NCBI GenBank assembly: GCA_903885665.1
Contig: CAISJL010000158.1
Location: 1-54,872, forward strand
Direction: 5' to 3'
Length of the DNA: 54,872 nucleotides
Source: an uncultured beta proteobacterium
GTDB lineage: Bacteria; Pseudomonadota; Gammaproteobacteria; Burkholderiales; SG8-41
Shown: in pieces, positions 1 through 8,613 of the stretch
Layout of the letters: every line of letters begins with the position of its first letter
Position numbering within the stretch: the first letter of the stretch is position 1
Notes under the pieces: generated by a model
What the model saw: the letters and a program-made list of their open reading frames with translations, nothing else
The model's database searches: none
Told to the model about the DNA's origin: nothing
Translations under genes and position numbers: made by a program

Positions 1-65
1 AGCACGTCAATTTGGCGCAACAGCATCACAATTTGTTCGGGTTTGATTCGATGACCTTTGGGCAT
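1..65 (-). CDS. IS3-family transposase OrfA, N-terminal fragment (cut by window edge)
   Basis: Only the first 21 complete codons are visible. They read MPKGHRIKPEQIVMLLRQID and onward, which resembles the start of the helix-turn-helix OrfA of IS3-type elements (the usual pattern is M-P-K-K-R-x-K-P-E-E-I-I). A good ribosome-binding site, AAAGGAG, lies eight bases before the ATG. The frame is open to the window edge, so this copy may be intact, unlike the broken copy beside it. OrfA would bind the element ends and be joined to OrfB by programmed frameshifting. Those general roles are family knowledge, not visible here. Confidence 0.6.
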   Translation of the reverse strand, partial: MPKGHRIKPEQIVMLLRQIDV

Positions 66-138
66 TTTTAACTCCTTTAAAGATAGATTATCAAAAAATC
101 CTCGCTTTTGGAGTGGTACTAAAAATTAGGTCAGTTCA
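1..138 (-). mobile_element. End of an IS3-family insertion sequence, running off the window edge
   Basis: Read on the minus strand, the element seems to begin at 138 with TGAACTGACCTAATTTTTAG, which looks like an IS3-family terminal inverted repeat. About 70 bases later comes a transposase start. It sits directly inside the homologous transposase remnant to its right, whose reading frame stops exactly at the TGA that opens the repeat, so 138/139 is the probable insertion junction. The other end and any target duplication lie outside the window. The family call rests on one end plus the first residues of orfA. Confidence 0.6.
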
Positions 139-1039
139 CTGCTCGGCCTGTTCACGAGTAGCGAAGCAGTAATGATGCAGGCGTTCCGTTTTGTGCGTGC
201 CAAAGAAACTCTCCATTGGCGCATTGTCCCAGCAGTTTCCATGGCGACTCATCGAGGTCGTCATTCCGTAGCTGGCTCGTTGTGCGCGGTAGGTGCTGCT
301 GCAATACGGGCTGCCACGGTCAGAGTAGTGGGTCAACCCGGGCTTTGGTTTTTTGCGCCAAAACGCTGTACGCAAAGCATCCGCGACCAGCGTTTTTGTC
401 ATGCGGCTGTCCATCGTCCAGCCGACAATTTCACAGGTGTGTAAATCCTTAACCGCCGCCAGAAAGCGCCAACCTTCGTCGGCGGGAATGTAAGTGATAT
501 CAGTCACTCAGACTTGATTAGGTGCGCTACGAACAAACTGCCGATCCACCAAGTTATGTACTACCGAAAAATTATGTTTGGAGTCGGTATTGATTCTGAA
601 CTTTTTCTTGTGCGTGCACCAAATGCCGTGCAGCATGCTTAGGCACCTGATGGGGTTTAAACCTGCAACGATACCTTGGTCAGCCAGTTCGTCGAGAATC
701 TTCTTCGGGCCGTAGGCACGGCTCCGTTGATGCGCTGCGGCACGACTTTGCCGGCACTCCATGCCTGGTAGAAGCTCTAGGCGACATTTAGCAAGGCGCA
801 CAGATGCCAGACAGGATGTTGATTTCGGAGTTGATCAATCATGGCGTATCTCAATTCGACTCCTTCGAGAAGAATGCTGCCTTTTTTTAGATGTCGAGTT
901 CTATCTTTGCTATGGCTAACTCTCGTTCTAACTCACGTATGCACTGCTGATCGGCGGTGAGCTTTGAAGTATCCAAGCTAGCCTTGAGTTGACTACGCTC
1001 AAGCTCTTTGCTGAAAGGTAAGGAGTTGGAATTGTCAAC
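139..1039 (-). pseudogene. Decayed IS3-family transposase (orfA end plus orfB), multiply broken
   Basis: Translated on the minus strand, the sequence carries an IS3 OrfA tail (1039 to about 855) followed by the OrfB HTH_21 and integrase (rve) regions. OrfA has a TAA where the conserved D-I-L-K-K-A-A motif should have leucine. OrfB has an early stop (VA-stop-SFY), a frameshift near 745-760, and a TGA at 508-510 replacing the tryptophan of NQVWVTDITY. After that the frame reads through HYSDRGSPYCS and GNCWDNAPMESFFG, so the core catalytic Asp and Glu are still recognisable. The C-terminus is lost where the neighbouring element inserts at 138/139. A stop codon (1040-1042) precedes the OrfA remnant, so its N-terminal half is gone. 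It cannot make a functional transposase. Confidence 0.85.
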
Positions 1040-1252
1040 CTAATGCAAATATATGCAATGCAATAAACTGTCACGAATTAATTTCATCAACAAATCTTAT
1101 CAATAAATTAGCAACATCTAATTTCTAGGGATGGATTGCTTACAACAGTTTCATCGTCACCAGCTACTAAGCATAGTCCACCTTGATCAAACCCATTTGT
1201 AAGCAGCAATCGCCGTGCGTATGCCTAATTACACTTTGTAAAATGATTTATA
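1040..1252. other. Non-coding spacer with an inverted repeat
   Basis: AT-rich sequence between the dead transposase and the 3' end of the first membrane/spermidine-synthase-like gene. An 8-base inverted repeat, GCTTACAA (1138-1145) and TTGTAAGC (1197-1204), flanks a 51-base gap. It could be an old insertion scar or part of a structured 3' end. No gene is visible. Confidence 0.4.
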
Positions 1253-3478
1253 TCACCATTGTATCTGGTGCATGCTGCTAAATTGATCAGTCCATAATCG
1301 TAGCCCGGGCCGATCACGATTTTCTATGCCGATGACTTGCCCTTGCTCGTTGCGCAGTATACGATTAACTGATGGGTAGTTTTTGAGATAGAGCTGATCA
1401 TTGGTCATGATGAAATATTGATTACGTCTGATTAAATGATCCCGATCAATGTCTTGAAATTTATTGCGATAACCAAGACCAAGTGCTTGGGCTTGTGCCT
1501 TAACCACCGGATACAAATTTAGGTAGGCATTGGTGATGTTAATAGCAATAAAGCCATTTGGTTTGAGATGTGATTTGTAGATCTGAAATGCTTCCTGCGT
1601 CAGTAAATGAATCGGTACTGATCCGCCTGTGAAGGCATCAAGCACAATGACATCGTACAGCGTAGTAGCGGGTAGGCGCTCCATTTGTAGTCGGGCGTCG
1701 CCTAAGATGATGCTGAGATCATGGGTTTTAATTGTCGATAAATTATCGAACCACTTTTGGGCAACACGTACTACTTCGGGATTGATTTCATAGAAATCAA
1801 AGCGATCTTGTGACCTTGCATAATTAGCTAGCGTGCCAGCGCCTAAGCCTATTAGCCCTACATGTAAGGGCTTGTCATTTTGATGTAGATAAGAAAATGT
1901 TTCACCTACACCACTTTGCTGACTGTAGTAAGTGGCTGGTTGGTGGCGTAATTCTGGGCTTTGGAATTGTAGTCCGTGCGTGATTTGCCCGCTAAAAAAA
2001 ACTCGGTAGTTAAGCTCTGGATGCTTTGGATATTGACGCTCAGTAACGGCTACTGTGCCATAAAAATTACGTGATTGTTCCAAGGGAATACTGACATAAT
2101 CAGTGGGTGAGCCGGGGCGCCATTCTAGAGGGTCCTCAATAAAGAGGTATAAGCTGAGTGTTGCGATACAGGCGATACCGATATAGCGTTGTTTAGTTGG
2201 ATTAGCTATCCATATCGGTGCTGTATGCGACATTGGCGACGTTGACGAATATTCAATCAGCGATGATGTGCCAGCCCATTCGCGACGTAAGATGCTGAAA
2301 GCTAATAAGATCGATAGTATGAGCGCAATGGGCCACTCATGGTATTCATTGAAAAAATGCGTGGCAAATAAGGTCACAAATAAACCACCGCATGCACCAC
2401 CCACTGACATCCACAGATAAAATTCAGTTAAATAGCGTGTATTGCGAGGGCGTTGCCGATACAGTTCGCCATGACACATCATGCACACCAAAAACAATAC
2501 TGCATAGTGCATCAGTCGCATTTCTGAGACACCATATTCCCATTCAAAATTAAACCAAGATGGGATTTCTTTGCGGCCAACCGTAACAAACAAGCCAACC
2601 ATGGCGGCCACTGCAGTGAGTGCGGGTCGATACCAGCGTGGGTGGTCAAAGGTCAGTACAAAAGTCAGTAAATACAGACCTAGAGTTGCAATCCATAGAC
2701 TGGGTTCTGGTGCAATGTTATGGCTGACTTGGTCAGTAGCTGCGATAAAGATGAGTGACGCCAGCGCTGGAAGGGAGAGCCAACGTAAGCGCATCCAACC
2801 CGTAATCGTGCTGCTGTCTTGGTCGTGTTGGTGTGGTGCTGACGTAGTCGAATTAGTATTTGATTGTTGCTTCCAACCTAAAGCAATGGGTAGGCATAGT
2901 ATGACAAATAAAATAAATCCCCAAGTCCACCAACGACTCATTTGTTGTAATTCAAACCAAGGCTCCAGTAAATAGGGGAAAGATAACAGGGCAGCAAATG
3001 ATCCTATATTCGATAGGGCATAAAGGCGATAGACGGAGCCTGTGGCCGTGGTGTGTGAGAACCAGTGTTGAACCAATGGTCCGGTAGTGGCTAGGCAAAA
3101 ATAGGGTAACCCTATGCTCGTGGCCAGAATGAGCAAGACCTGTAATGCTGGTATTTCATCACCCATTGGTTTCCAGCTTGCGCTAGGCAGAATAGAGCCC
3201 GCCAATAAGCCGCCACATAATAACAATATGACGTGAATACCCGCCTGTAACTGACGTGAGGGTAGGCGTGTCAGAGCGTGTGCATAGATATAACCTGCAC
3301 ACAATATGCATTGAAAAAATAGCATCGCAGTTGTCCATACTGCAGGGCTACCGCCAAACCATGGCAATATAAACTTGCTAATCATCGGTTGCACTTGAAA
3401 CAGTAGAAATGCACTGCAGAAAATAGTTAATGCAAACAGCAGGATAATAGGTTTCTTGGTAGTGCTTTGATTAGGCAT
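1253..3478 (-). CDS. Fused multi-spanning membrane protein / spermidine-synthase-like domain (copy 1)
   Basis: 741 residues. The first two thirds are strongly hydrophobic, with about ten to twelve membrane segments starting at residue 10. A soluble loop region follows, then a C-terminal Rossmann methyltransferase-like domain of the spermidine synthase type. Its signatures are GLIGLGAGTLA, an acidic residue in YEINPEV, LGDARLQ, and DAFTGGSVPIHLLT. This is the known 'fused MFS/spermidine synthase' class, whose substrate is not established. It closes a leftward run behind cphA', cphA, the acyltransferase and the Tgl-like gene, 159 bases after the last. A homologue of the same architecture closes the opposite arm at 13852-15921. 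In this copy the Asp found in the other's SGDSVP loop is Gly. The enzymatic role (aminopropyl transfer versus binding only) is unproven. Confidence 0.82.
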   Translation of the reverse strand: MPNQSTTKKPIILLFALTIFCSAFLLFQVQPMISKFILPWFGGSPAVWTTAMLFFQCILCAGYIYAHALTRLPSRQLQAGIHVILLLCGGLLAGSILPSASWKPMGDEIPALQVLLILATSIGLPYFCLATTGPLVQHWFSHTTATGSVYRLYALSNIGSFAALLSFPYLLEPWFELQQMSRWWTWGFILFVILCLPIALGWKQQSNTNSTTSAPHQHDQDSSTITGWMRLRWLSLPALASLIFIAATDQVSHNIAPEPSLWIATLGLYLLTFVLTFDHPRWYRPALTAVAAMVGLFVTVGRKEIPSWFNFEWEYGVSEMRLMHYAVLFLVCMMCHGELYRQRPRNTRYLTEFYLWMSVGGACGGLFVTLFATHFFNEYHEWPIALILSILLAFSILRREWAGTSSLIEYSSTSPMSHTAPIWIANPTKQRYIGIACIATLSLYLFIEDPLEWRPGSPTDYVSIPLEQSRNFYGTVAVTERQYPKHPELNYRVFFSGQITHGLQFQSPELRHQPATYYSQQSGVGETFSYLHQNDKPLHVGLIGLGAGTLANYARSQDRFDFYEINPEVVRVAQKWFDNLSTIKTHDLSIILGDARLQMERLPATTLYDVIVLDAFTGGSVPIHLLTQEAFQIYKSHLKPNGFIAINITNAYLNLYPVVKAQAQALGLGYRNKFQDIDRDHLIRRNQYFIMTNDQLYLKNYPSVNRILRNEQGQVIGIENRDRPGLRLWTDQFSSMHQIQW

Positions 3479-3637
3479 GTTAGTTTTTTTTAGTTTTTCG
3501 TAGGATTATGTGAAGTATGTATTGCGCAATATGTTGCTAAATATGTAGCAAAATACAGCGATTGAATTTGTATTGTATGGATTACATGAACAATCTGTCG
3601 CAGAGTGATGATTGAAGGCGGCACTTAAGATGCGTGA

Positions 3638-4792
3638 TTAGTAATACCCTGGCATTATAATGTCGCACGTGCTAGGCCGAACCCAGCGTAAGAACTCGCG
3701 AGAAGTATCCATACAGCCACCATTTTCGTAAACGCCTTTGGGGTCGCGTAGTCGATACATGCGCCGCATAATTTTTGCAACTTCTGCTGGTTGAGTCATG
3801 GTTTGGTCAAGCAGCTCTGAGACTCTACTCTCATCCATTTGGAGCTCGCCATTAGTATCGCGAAAAGTACTGTTTCGCCAGTGGTATACATCAACACATT
3901 TTGATTCAATCGTAAAGGGTTTGTTGCGTCTCCAGAAATTTGGAAATAGTCCGCCACCTAAATACAGAACCCAGGAGCCCTCAAAGCCTGCCACATCAGA
4001 TGACGAATCATCTGGGTTGCGAAACCATATGCGGTCACCTGGAATGTAATACCGTATGGGTAGAGGGTCTTCCATGGTGCCTGCTTCCTTTAAGAAAACA
4101 TCATGAAATTTTCCGGATATGACTGCACGAGTTTCCCACTGTTGTTGCATGGCCGCCAGTAGCGCAGGATTAGAGATTTGAGCCTCTTGCGCTAACGCTA
4201 ATAATAGGACGTACTCGGTTGCTCGGTAACAAGAAAACGAGTAGACCGTGCCATCTGGACCAGGTTGAGTTGCTTTAATCAGGGCTTCAATCAAAGGTGA
4301 GCCTGGCAGTACGGTAAAGCTGGTGTTTTCGTGGTAAGTCCAGCAGTCGTTTGGACGCTCAGCTTCGCTAGCGTTGAAATTTAGGACGGTTTTGCTAGCA
4401 GCATCTACAATAAATGTACGTATGCGTATCGCAGAGATTATCTCATCAACGCTGGGGTAGATCCATGGTGTCGGGTTTGCCAACATGGCAAGCCAGATCT
4501 CTCGATACAAATCGCTTGGGTTGCTGTGTGGTTGCAATCCTAGGCGCTCACTCAGATCAATCGTGTTTAGCTCAGGCATTACTGATTGAATATAGTCTTG
4601 TTTAAGGGTCCATTGCATATAGCCCTCAAATATGGTGCCGTTGGAATCCTTCACATCATTTTCTAAGCGTAGTGTTTGCAGTGTGCTTTTGATGGTTTGT
4701 CGCGCCACATCGGATTCATGCTGATTGGTAACCCGTATCTGGATACCATGTATGTTCTGTTGTGAGGCAGTGGGTGATCCGTATTCGTTCAT
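3638..4792 (-). CDS. Protein resembling Bacillus Tgl transglutaminase (putative)
   Basis: 384 residues, no signal peptide or membrane segment, predicted cytoplasmic. The middle and end follow the layout of the B. subtilis spore transglutaminase Tgl: an aromatic stretch CWTYHENTSFTVLPGSP (150-166), a cysteine after a tyrosine in VYSFSCYRATEYVLLLALA (Cys188), then IPGDRIWFRNP (250-260) and EGSWVLYLGGGLF (271-283). Tgl has the comparable blocks Y-G-T-E-C, V-P-G-D-L-V-Y-F-K-N-P and Y-L-G-N-F-F, in the same order. It is about 140 residues longer than Tgl, mostly at the N-terminus. Tgl's catalytic Glu and His are not clearly matched, so activity is uncertain. If active, it would form amide links between glutamine and amines. 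The gene lies 55 bases after the acyltransferase, in the same run as the cyanophycin synthetases. The match is from memory of motifs, not an alignment. Confidence 0.5.
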   Translation of the reverse strand: MNEYGSPTASQQNIHGIQIRVTNQHESDVARQTIKSTLQTLRLENDVKDSNGTIFEGYMQWTLKQDYIQSVMPELNTIDLSERLGLQPHSNPSDLYREIWLAMLANPTPWIYPSVDEIISAIRIRTFIVDAASKTVLNFNASEAERPNDCWTYHENTSFTVLPGSPLIEALIKATQPGPDGTVYSFSCYRATEYVLLLALAQEAQISNPALLAAMQQQWETRAVISGKFHDVFLKEAGTMEDPLPIRYYIPGDRIWFRNPDDSSSDVAGFEGSWVLYLGGGLFPNFWRRNKPFTIESKCVDVYHWRNSTFRDTNGELQMDESRVSELLDQTMTQPAEVAKIMRRMYRLRDPKGVYENGGCMDTSREFLRWVRPSTCDIIMPGYY

Positions 4793-4847
4793 AATTAGGA
4801 TTTAGAAAAAAATTTTTTGCAGATTTATTATTGAAGCTTATTTTAGT

Positions 4848-5966
4848 TTAATGCAGGTGTATTGTGGTGCGCCATGCTGCTCTAGGAGAATCTGCCCAAT
4901 TATAGAAGATGTTAGCAGTCCAGAGACTAACGGTCCATCCCGCGACTAGATAGGTAGTCGCTGTTGTAGCAGACGTAGTACTTGGCGAGAATCCCAGGCC
5001 AGTAAAAATTGCATTGATGAGTATTAATATTGGAAAGTGAATTAGGAATAGTGCATAGGATTGCAAACTTAATGTTATAAAAATTATTTTTATTTTAGGA
5101 TGCACGTCTAGCAGACTGGAGCGTTCTCCCCAAAGCGCTAACATTAGCGAAATGCTTATTGCTAGTGCAATTCGTAATCGAAATTGAATGATTAATGCAA
5201 TGATTCCAAATAGTAGCGTGATTGAAAACAATATGCGGGCGTGTAGCGTGGAATTAGTCGGTGTTTCTGCATTACTTTTTAGGCGTGCCCACCATGCCAA
5301 CACGCCTAAACCGTAAGCACCAATAAAATAGATTGCCCAATCATCCAGCTCAGGGTGACGATTAAACACCATCAGTGAAGCAATGCACAACACGGCAATA
5401 GTAATTTGTGCCCGATATGTATTATGAGTGTTTAGCCAAACAATCAAAGTCAGCAGAATAAATAATTGTAGATCTATAGCGACATACCATATCCCAGCAG
5501 ATATAGAATCAATATTAAAAAGGCTTTGCATCATGGCTAGATGTGATAGCCATTGTTGCCAGCTCGGTAACGCAGCGCGCAGATCTGAGGATAGCCAGGG
5601 GTTAACTAATGCGGTGCATAGTACTGCTGCAGCAATTGCTATGAAATAGGGGATAGCTAATCGAGTATATCGTTTGTATATCAAGTACAGGGATGAGCGC
5701 CAAGTTATTGATCTGCCCGCTAGAGTTCGTGCAGCTAAATAGCCAGCGACCACCAGAAAAATTTGCACTGCCATACGTCCATAGTAGAAGAGTAAGTCGC
5801 TGATAACCGGCCAGTGAGTGTGTATTGCATCTGAAATTGGACCATAGACGCAGAAGTGATGAAGGACAATCAGTTGTGCGGCTAAAGCTTTAAGAATATC
5901 AATGATTGGATAACGGTCGACAAGTGCGTTTGAATTAATCGAATTGCGCATTCTAGAGGTAATCAA
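4848..5966 (-). CDS. Acyltransferase family 3 (OafA/YrhL-type) membrane protein
   Basis: 372 residues with about ten hydrophobic segments. The family's N-terminal hallmark is present: D-I-L-K-A-L-A-A followed by LIVLHHF with the conserved histidine, then GRMAVQIFLVVAGYLAAR. These inner-membrane enzymes move acetyl, succinyl or other acyl groups onto sugars, lipids or peptidoglycan on the far side of the membrane. The acceptor cannot be told from sequence. The long form begins at a TTG (5966), 22 bases after cphA; an ATG at residue 6 (5951) is an alternative. Its place between cphA and the Tgl-like gene suggests cotranscription. A role in decorating the polymer or an envelope component is inference. 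Confidence 0.82.
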   Translation of the reverse strand: MITSRMRNSINSNALVDRYPIIDILKALAAQLIVLHHFCVYGPISDAIHTHWPVISDLLFYYGRMAVQIFLVVAGYLAARTLAGRSITWRSSLYLIYKRYTRLAIPYFIAIAAAVLCTALVNPWLSSDLRAALPSWQQWLSHLAMMQSLFNIDSISAGIWYVAIDLQLFILLTLIVWLNTHNTYRAQITIAVLCIASLMVFNRHPELDDWAIYFIGAYGLGVLAWWARLKSNAETPTNSTLHARILFSITLLFGIIALIIQFRLRIALAISISLMLALWGERSSLLDVHPKIKIIFITLSLQSYALFLIHFPILILINAIFTGLGFSPSTTSATTATTYLVAGWTVSLWTANIFYNWADSPRAAWRTTIHLH

Positions 5967-5988
5967 CTGTTATCCAATAGTTGGCAAA

Positions 5989-8583
5989 TTAGCTGGTTAG
6001 TTTTGCGCTCAGATGTCGACTGTCGGTGACTTGTTGTTGAATATAATCGAGTGCTGCTTCAACTTGGTCAACCAAAATTAGACATAGACTGCCCGGTGAT
6101 AAGCGAGCTAAGGCGGTATCGATTGCTTTAAACTCGCCCCGAATCTCTTGTACAAAGCGTGCACGTTTAGCGCCGTTGAGGCCTTGTCTGAGTAATTGAA
6201 TAACTTCACCGTCATTGCGTCCCCGTTGGCACGCGTCTTCATAGAGCACAATTTCGTCAAAAGCTTTACCAAGAATCTTGGTTTGATTGCGAATATCTTC
6301 ATCGCGTCGATCGCCGGCGCCGCTAATGACTACAACACGCTTTGTGGCAGGCATATTTTCTACAGCTTTTACCAAGGCTTGTATCGCGTCTGGGTTGTGA
6401 CCATAGTCAGCAATTAATGTGGAACCGCGGTAGTCAAATACGTTGAATCGTCCAGGTACACCTTCGATGTCATTAATAAAGGTGGATAGGCCTACAGCGA
6501 TTGTTTCCCAGGGAATATTGATAGCCCATGCCGCAGCGACTGCAGCAAGTACATTTTCAGTTTGAAATTCAATTTTACCTTGACCAGTTAACGGTACATC
6601 TGCGAGCGAGAAGCGGAACACTTTTTTACCCTCTTGAGCAACGAGGTGACCATTTTCGGTATAGACCACACGTTTGCCTTGCGCGCGATGCGTTGCTAGC
6701 ACAGACAGGTGCGAGTCAATTGCAAAAAAGGTCACTTTTCCGGGGCAATGTTTTGCCATCATGGCTACGGCGGGATCGGCTGCATTCAATACAGCCATAC
6801 CATCCGTAGCAACGTTTAAGACGACTACACGCTTCAGTACAGATAAGTCCTCTAAGGTGGTAATGTAATTTAAACCTAAGTGGTCACCAGCGCCCAGGTT
6901 AGTCACAATTGCGACTTGGCATCGGTCGAATGCTAAGCCTTCACGCAGCATGCCGCCGCGGGCTGTTTCAAATACCGCTGCATCGACATCAGGGTGCATG
7001 AGTACGTTACGAGCACTTCGCGGCCCGCTGCAGTCGCCATCGTCAATTTGTCTGCCATTTACATAAACGCCATCGGTGTTGGTAATACCAACACGCATTT
7101 TGTGCGCCTTGAGTAAGTGTGCTGTTAAGCGCACTGTAGTTGTTTTACCATTAGTGCCGGTTACTGCAATGATGGGGATTCGACCATTTTCACCCTTAGG
7201 ATACATTTGGTCGATAATCGCTTGACCTACGCCGCGCCCCTTACCGAAGGAGGGGCTAATATGCATGCGTAGACCAGGTGCAGCATTCACTTCTACGATA
7301 CCGCCATTTTGTTCTTCTAGGGGGCTTAATACTGACTCACACACGACATCAACTCCGCAGATATGCACACCAACCATTTGTGCAGCAGCAACTACTCGCG
7401 CCGCCACATCGGGATGGACATCGTCTGTGACGTCGGTTGCGGTACCGCCAGTAGATAGATTTGCATTGTTACGTAATACAACACGTCGACCCTTTTCAGG
7501 TATGGTGTCCGGGTCGAGATCTTGCAGTTTTAAGCAGGCGATGACGATGTTATCGAACTTTATTTTACTTAAAGACGTGGCGTGACCATCGCCACGGCGT
7601 GGATCAGCATTCACTTTATCTAGGAGTTGTCGAACAGTAGAAACGCCATCTCCCACCACTAAGGGGGGGTCGCGTCTGGCCGCTGCAACTAATTGATCTC
7701 CAACAACTAATAATCGGTAGTCATTGCCTGGTAGGTATTTTTCAACCAATACTTCGCCAAAGCGCGCAGAAGCTGCATAAGCCTGATCGAATACATGGCG
7801 CTCAGTAATATTAACGGTAACGCCTTTACCCTGATTGCCATCGAGCGGTTTAACGACGACCGGTAAGCCAATGCTCTGAGCTATGCGCCATGCATCCTCT
7901 AGGTCTGTAGCGGGTCGCCCCATGGGGACAGGCACGCCTACCGCTTGTAATAATGATTTTGTTAAATTTTTATCTTGTGCGATCGTTTCAGAAATAGCGC
8001 TGGTGCTATCTGTTTCTGCGGCTTGAATCCGTCGTTGCTTGGATCCCCAGCCAAACTGTACCATACTACCTTCTGTTAAACGCTGAAATGGTATGCCACG
8101 AGCAATCGCTGCATCAACAATTGCACTGGTTGAGGGGCCCATGCGTATATCTTCATCTAGTTCATGTAACTCAGATAATGCTTTTTTAAGATCAAATGAG
8201 CTATTGTTTTGCGCGGCAAGGAACATTTTTTCAGCCCAACTAATCGCTAACCGCCCAACTGCCTCTTCGGTATATTGCACTACAACTTGATAGACACCCG
8301 GGTCTTCAGTAGCTGTAGTGCGACTAAAGGTCACTGGGCAACCGGCATGCGCTTGCAAGTCAAGAGTGATTTTCTCTAGCGTGTGCGCCATGCTGATGGG
8401 TTGGCCTGGATGCGGGCCAACTAATGGGCCAAGTGCTGGAAAAATTTGGCGTAAATTCTTTTCGAAGATACTGTTGGCTGGGAGAGCGCATTCAGTAGGT
8501 GTGCAGGAGACAATGGCCTCAATGCTGGTATGGCGGCTCCACAAATTGGGCCCTCTCAATGCTCTAATTCTAGATACTTCCAT
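5989..8583 (-). CDS. cphA: Cyanophycin synthetase
   Basis: 864 residues, about the normal length. It makes multi-L-arginyl-poly-L-aspartate by adding Asp to the backbone and Arg to the side chain at two ATP sites. The N-terminal domain opens with RALRGPNLWS. The ATP-grasp domain (about 200-460) shows KPLDGNQGKGV and EVNAAPGLRMHI. The Mur-ligase-like domain has an intact P-loop, VTGTNGKTTTVRL (474-486), and keeps its C-terminal part with VPGRFNVFDYRG and DYGHNPDAI. Both active sites therefore look complete. It follows cphA' by 30 bases and precedes the acyltransferase by 22. No cyanophycinase or isoaspartyl dipeptidase gene lies in the window, so degradation must be encoded elsewhere. Confidence 0.95.
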   Translation of the reverse strand: MEVSRIRALRGPNLWSRHTSIEAIVSCTPTECALPANSIFEKNLRQIFPALGPLVGPHPGQPISMAHTLEKITLDLQAHAGCPVTFSRTTATEDPGVYQVVVQYTEEAVGRLAISWAEKMFLAAQNNSSFDLKKALSELHELDEDIRMGPSTSAIVDAAIARGIPFQRLTEGSMVQFGWGSKQRRIQAAETDSTSAISETIAQDKNLTKSLLQAVGVPVPMGRPATDLEDAWRIAQSIGLPVVVKPLDGNQGKGVTVNITERHVFDQAYAASARFGEVLVEKYLPGNDYRLLVVGDQLVAAARRDPPLVVGDGVSTVRQLLDKVNADPRRGDGHATSLSKIKFDNIVIACLKLQDLDPDTIPEKGRRVVLRNNANLSTGGTATDVTDDVHPDVAARVVAAAQMVGVHICGVDVVCESVLSPLEEQNGGIVEVNAAPGLRMHISPSFGKGRGVGQAIIDQMYPKGENGRIPIIAVTGTNGKTTTVRLTAHLLKAHKMRVGITNTDGVYVNGRQIDDGDCSGPRSARNVLMHPDVDAAVFETARGGMLREGLAFDRCQVAIVTNLGAGDHLGLNYITTLEDLSVLKRVVVLNVATDGMAVLNAADPAVAMMAKHCPGKVTFFAIDSHLSVLATHRAQGKRVVYTENGHLVAQEGKKVFRFSLADVPLTGQGKIEFQTENVLAAVAAAWAINIPWETIAVGLSTFINDIEGVPGRFNVFDYRGSTLIADYGHNPDAIQALVKAVENMPATKRVVVISGAGDRRDEDIRNQTKILGKAFDEIVLYEDACQRGRNDGEVIQLLRQGLNGAKRARFVQEIRGEFKAIDTALARLSPGSLCLILVDQVEAALDYIQQQVTDSRHLSAKLTS

Positions 8584-8613
8584 GAAAAGGTTTTCCTAAT
8601 GTTGAATTAATTA

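Noticed and set aside
172-452. Plus-strand open frames in the transposase region
   Set aside because: They lie antisense to the recognisable IS3 integrase domain and have no family features.
2571-2975. Plus-strand frame inside the first membrane/SpeE-like gene
   Set aside because: Shadow of the long minus-strand gene; arginine/serine-rich composition without domain.
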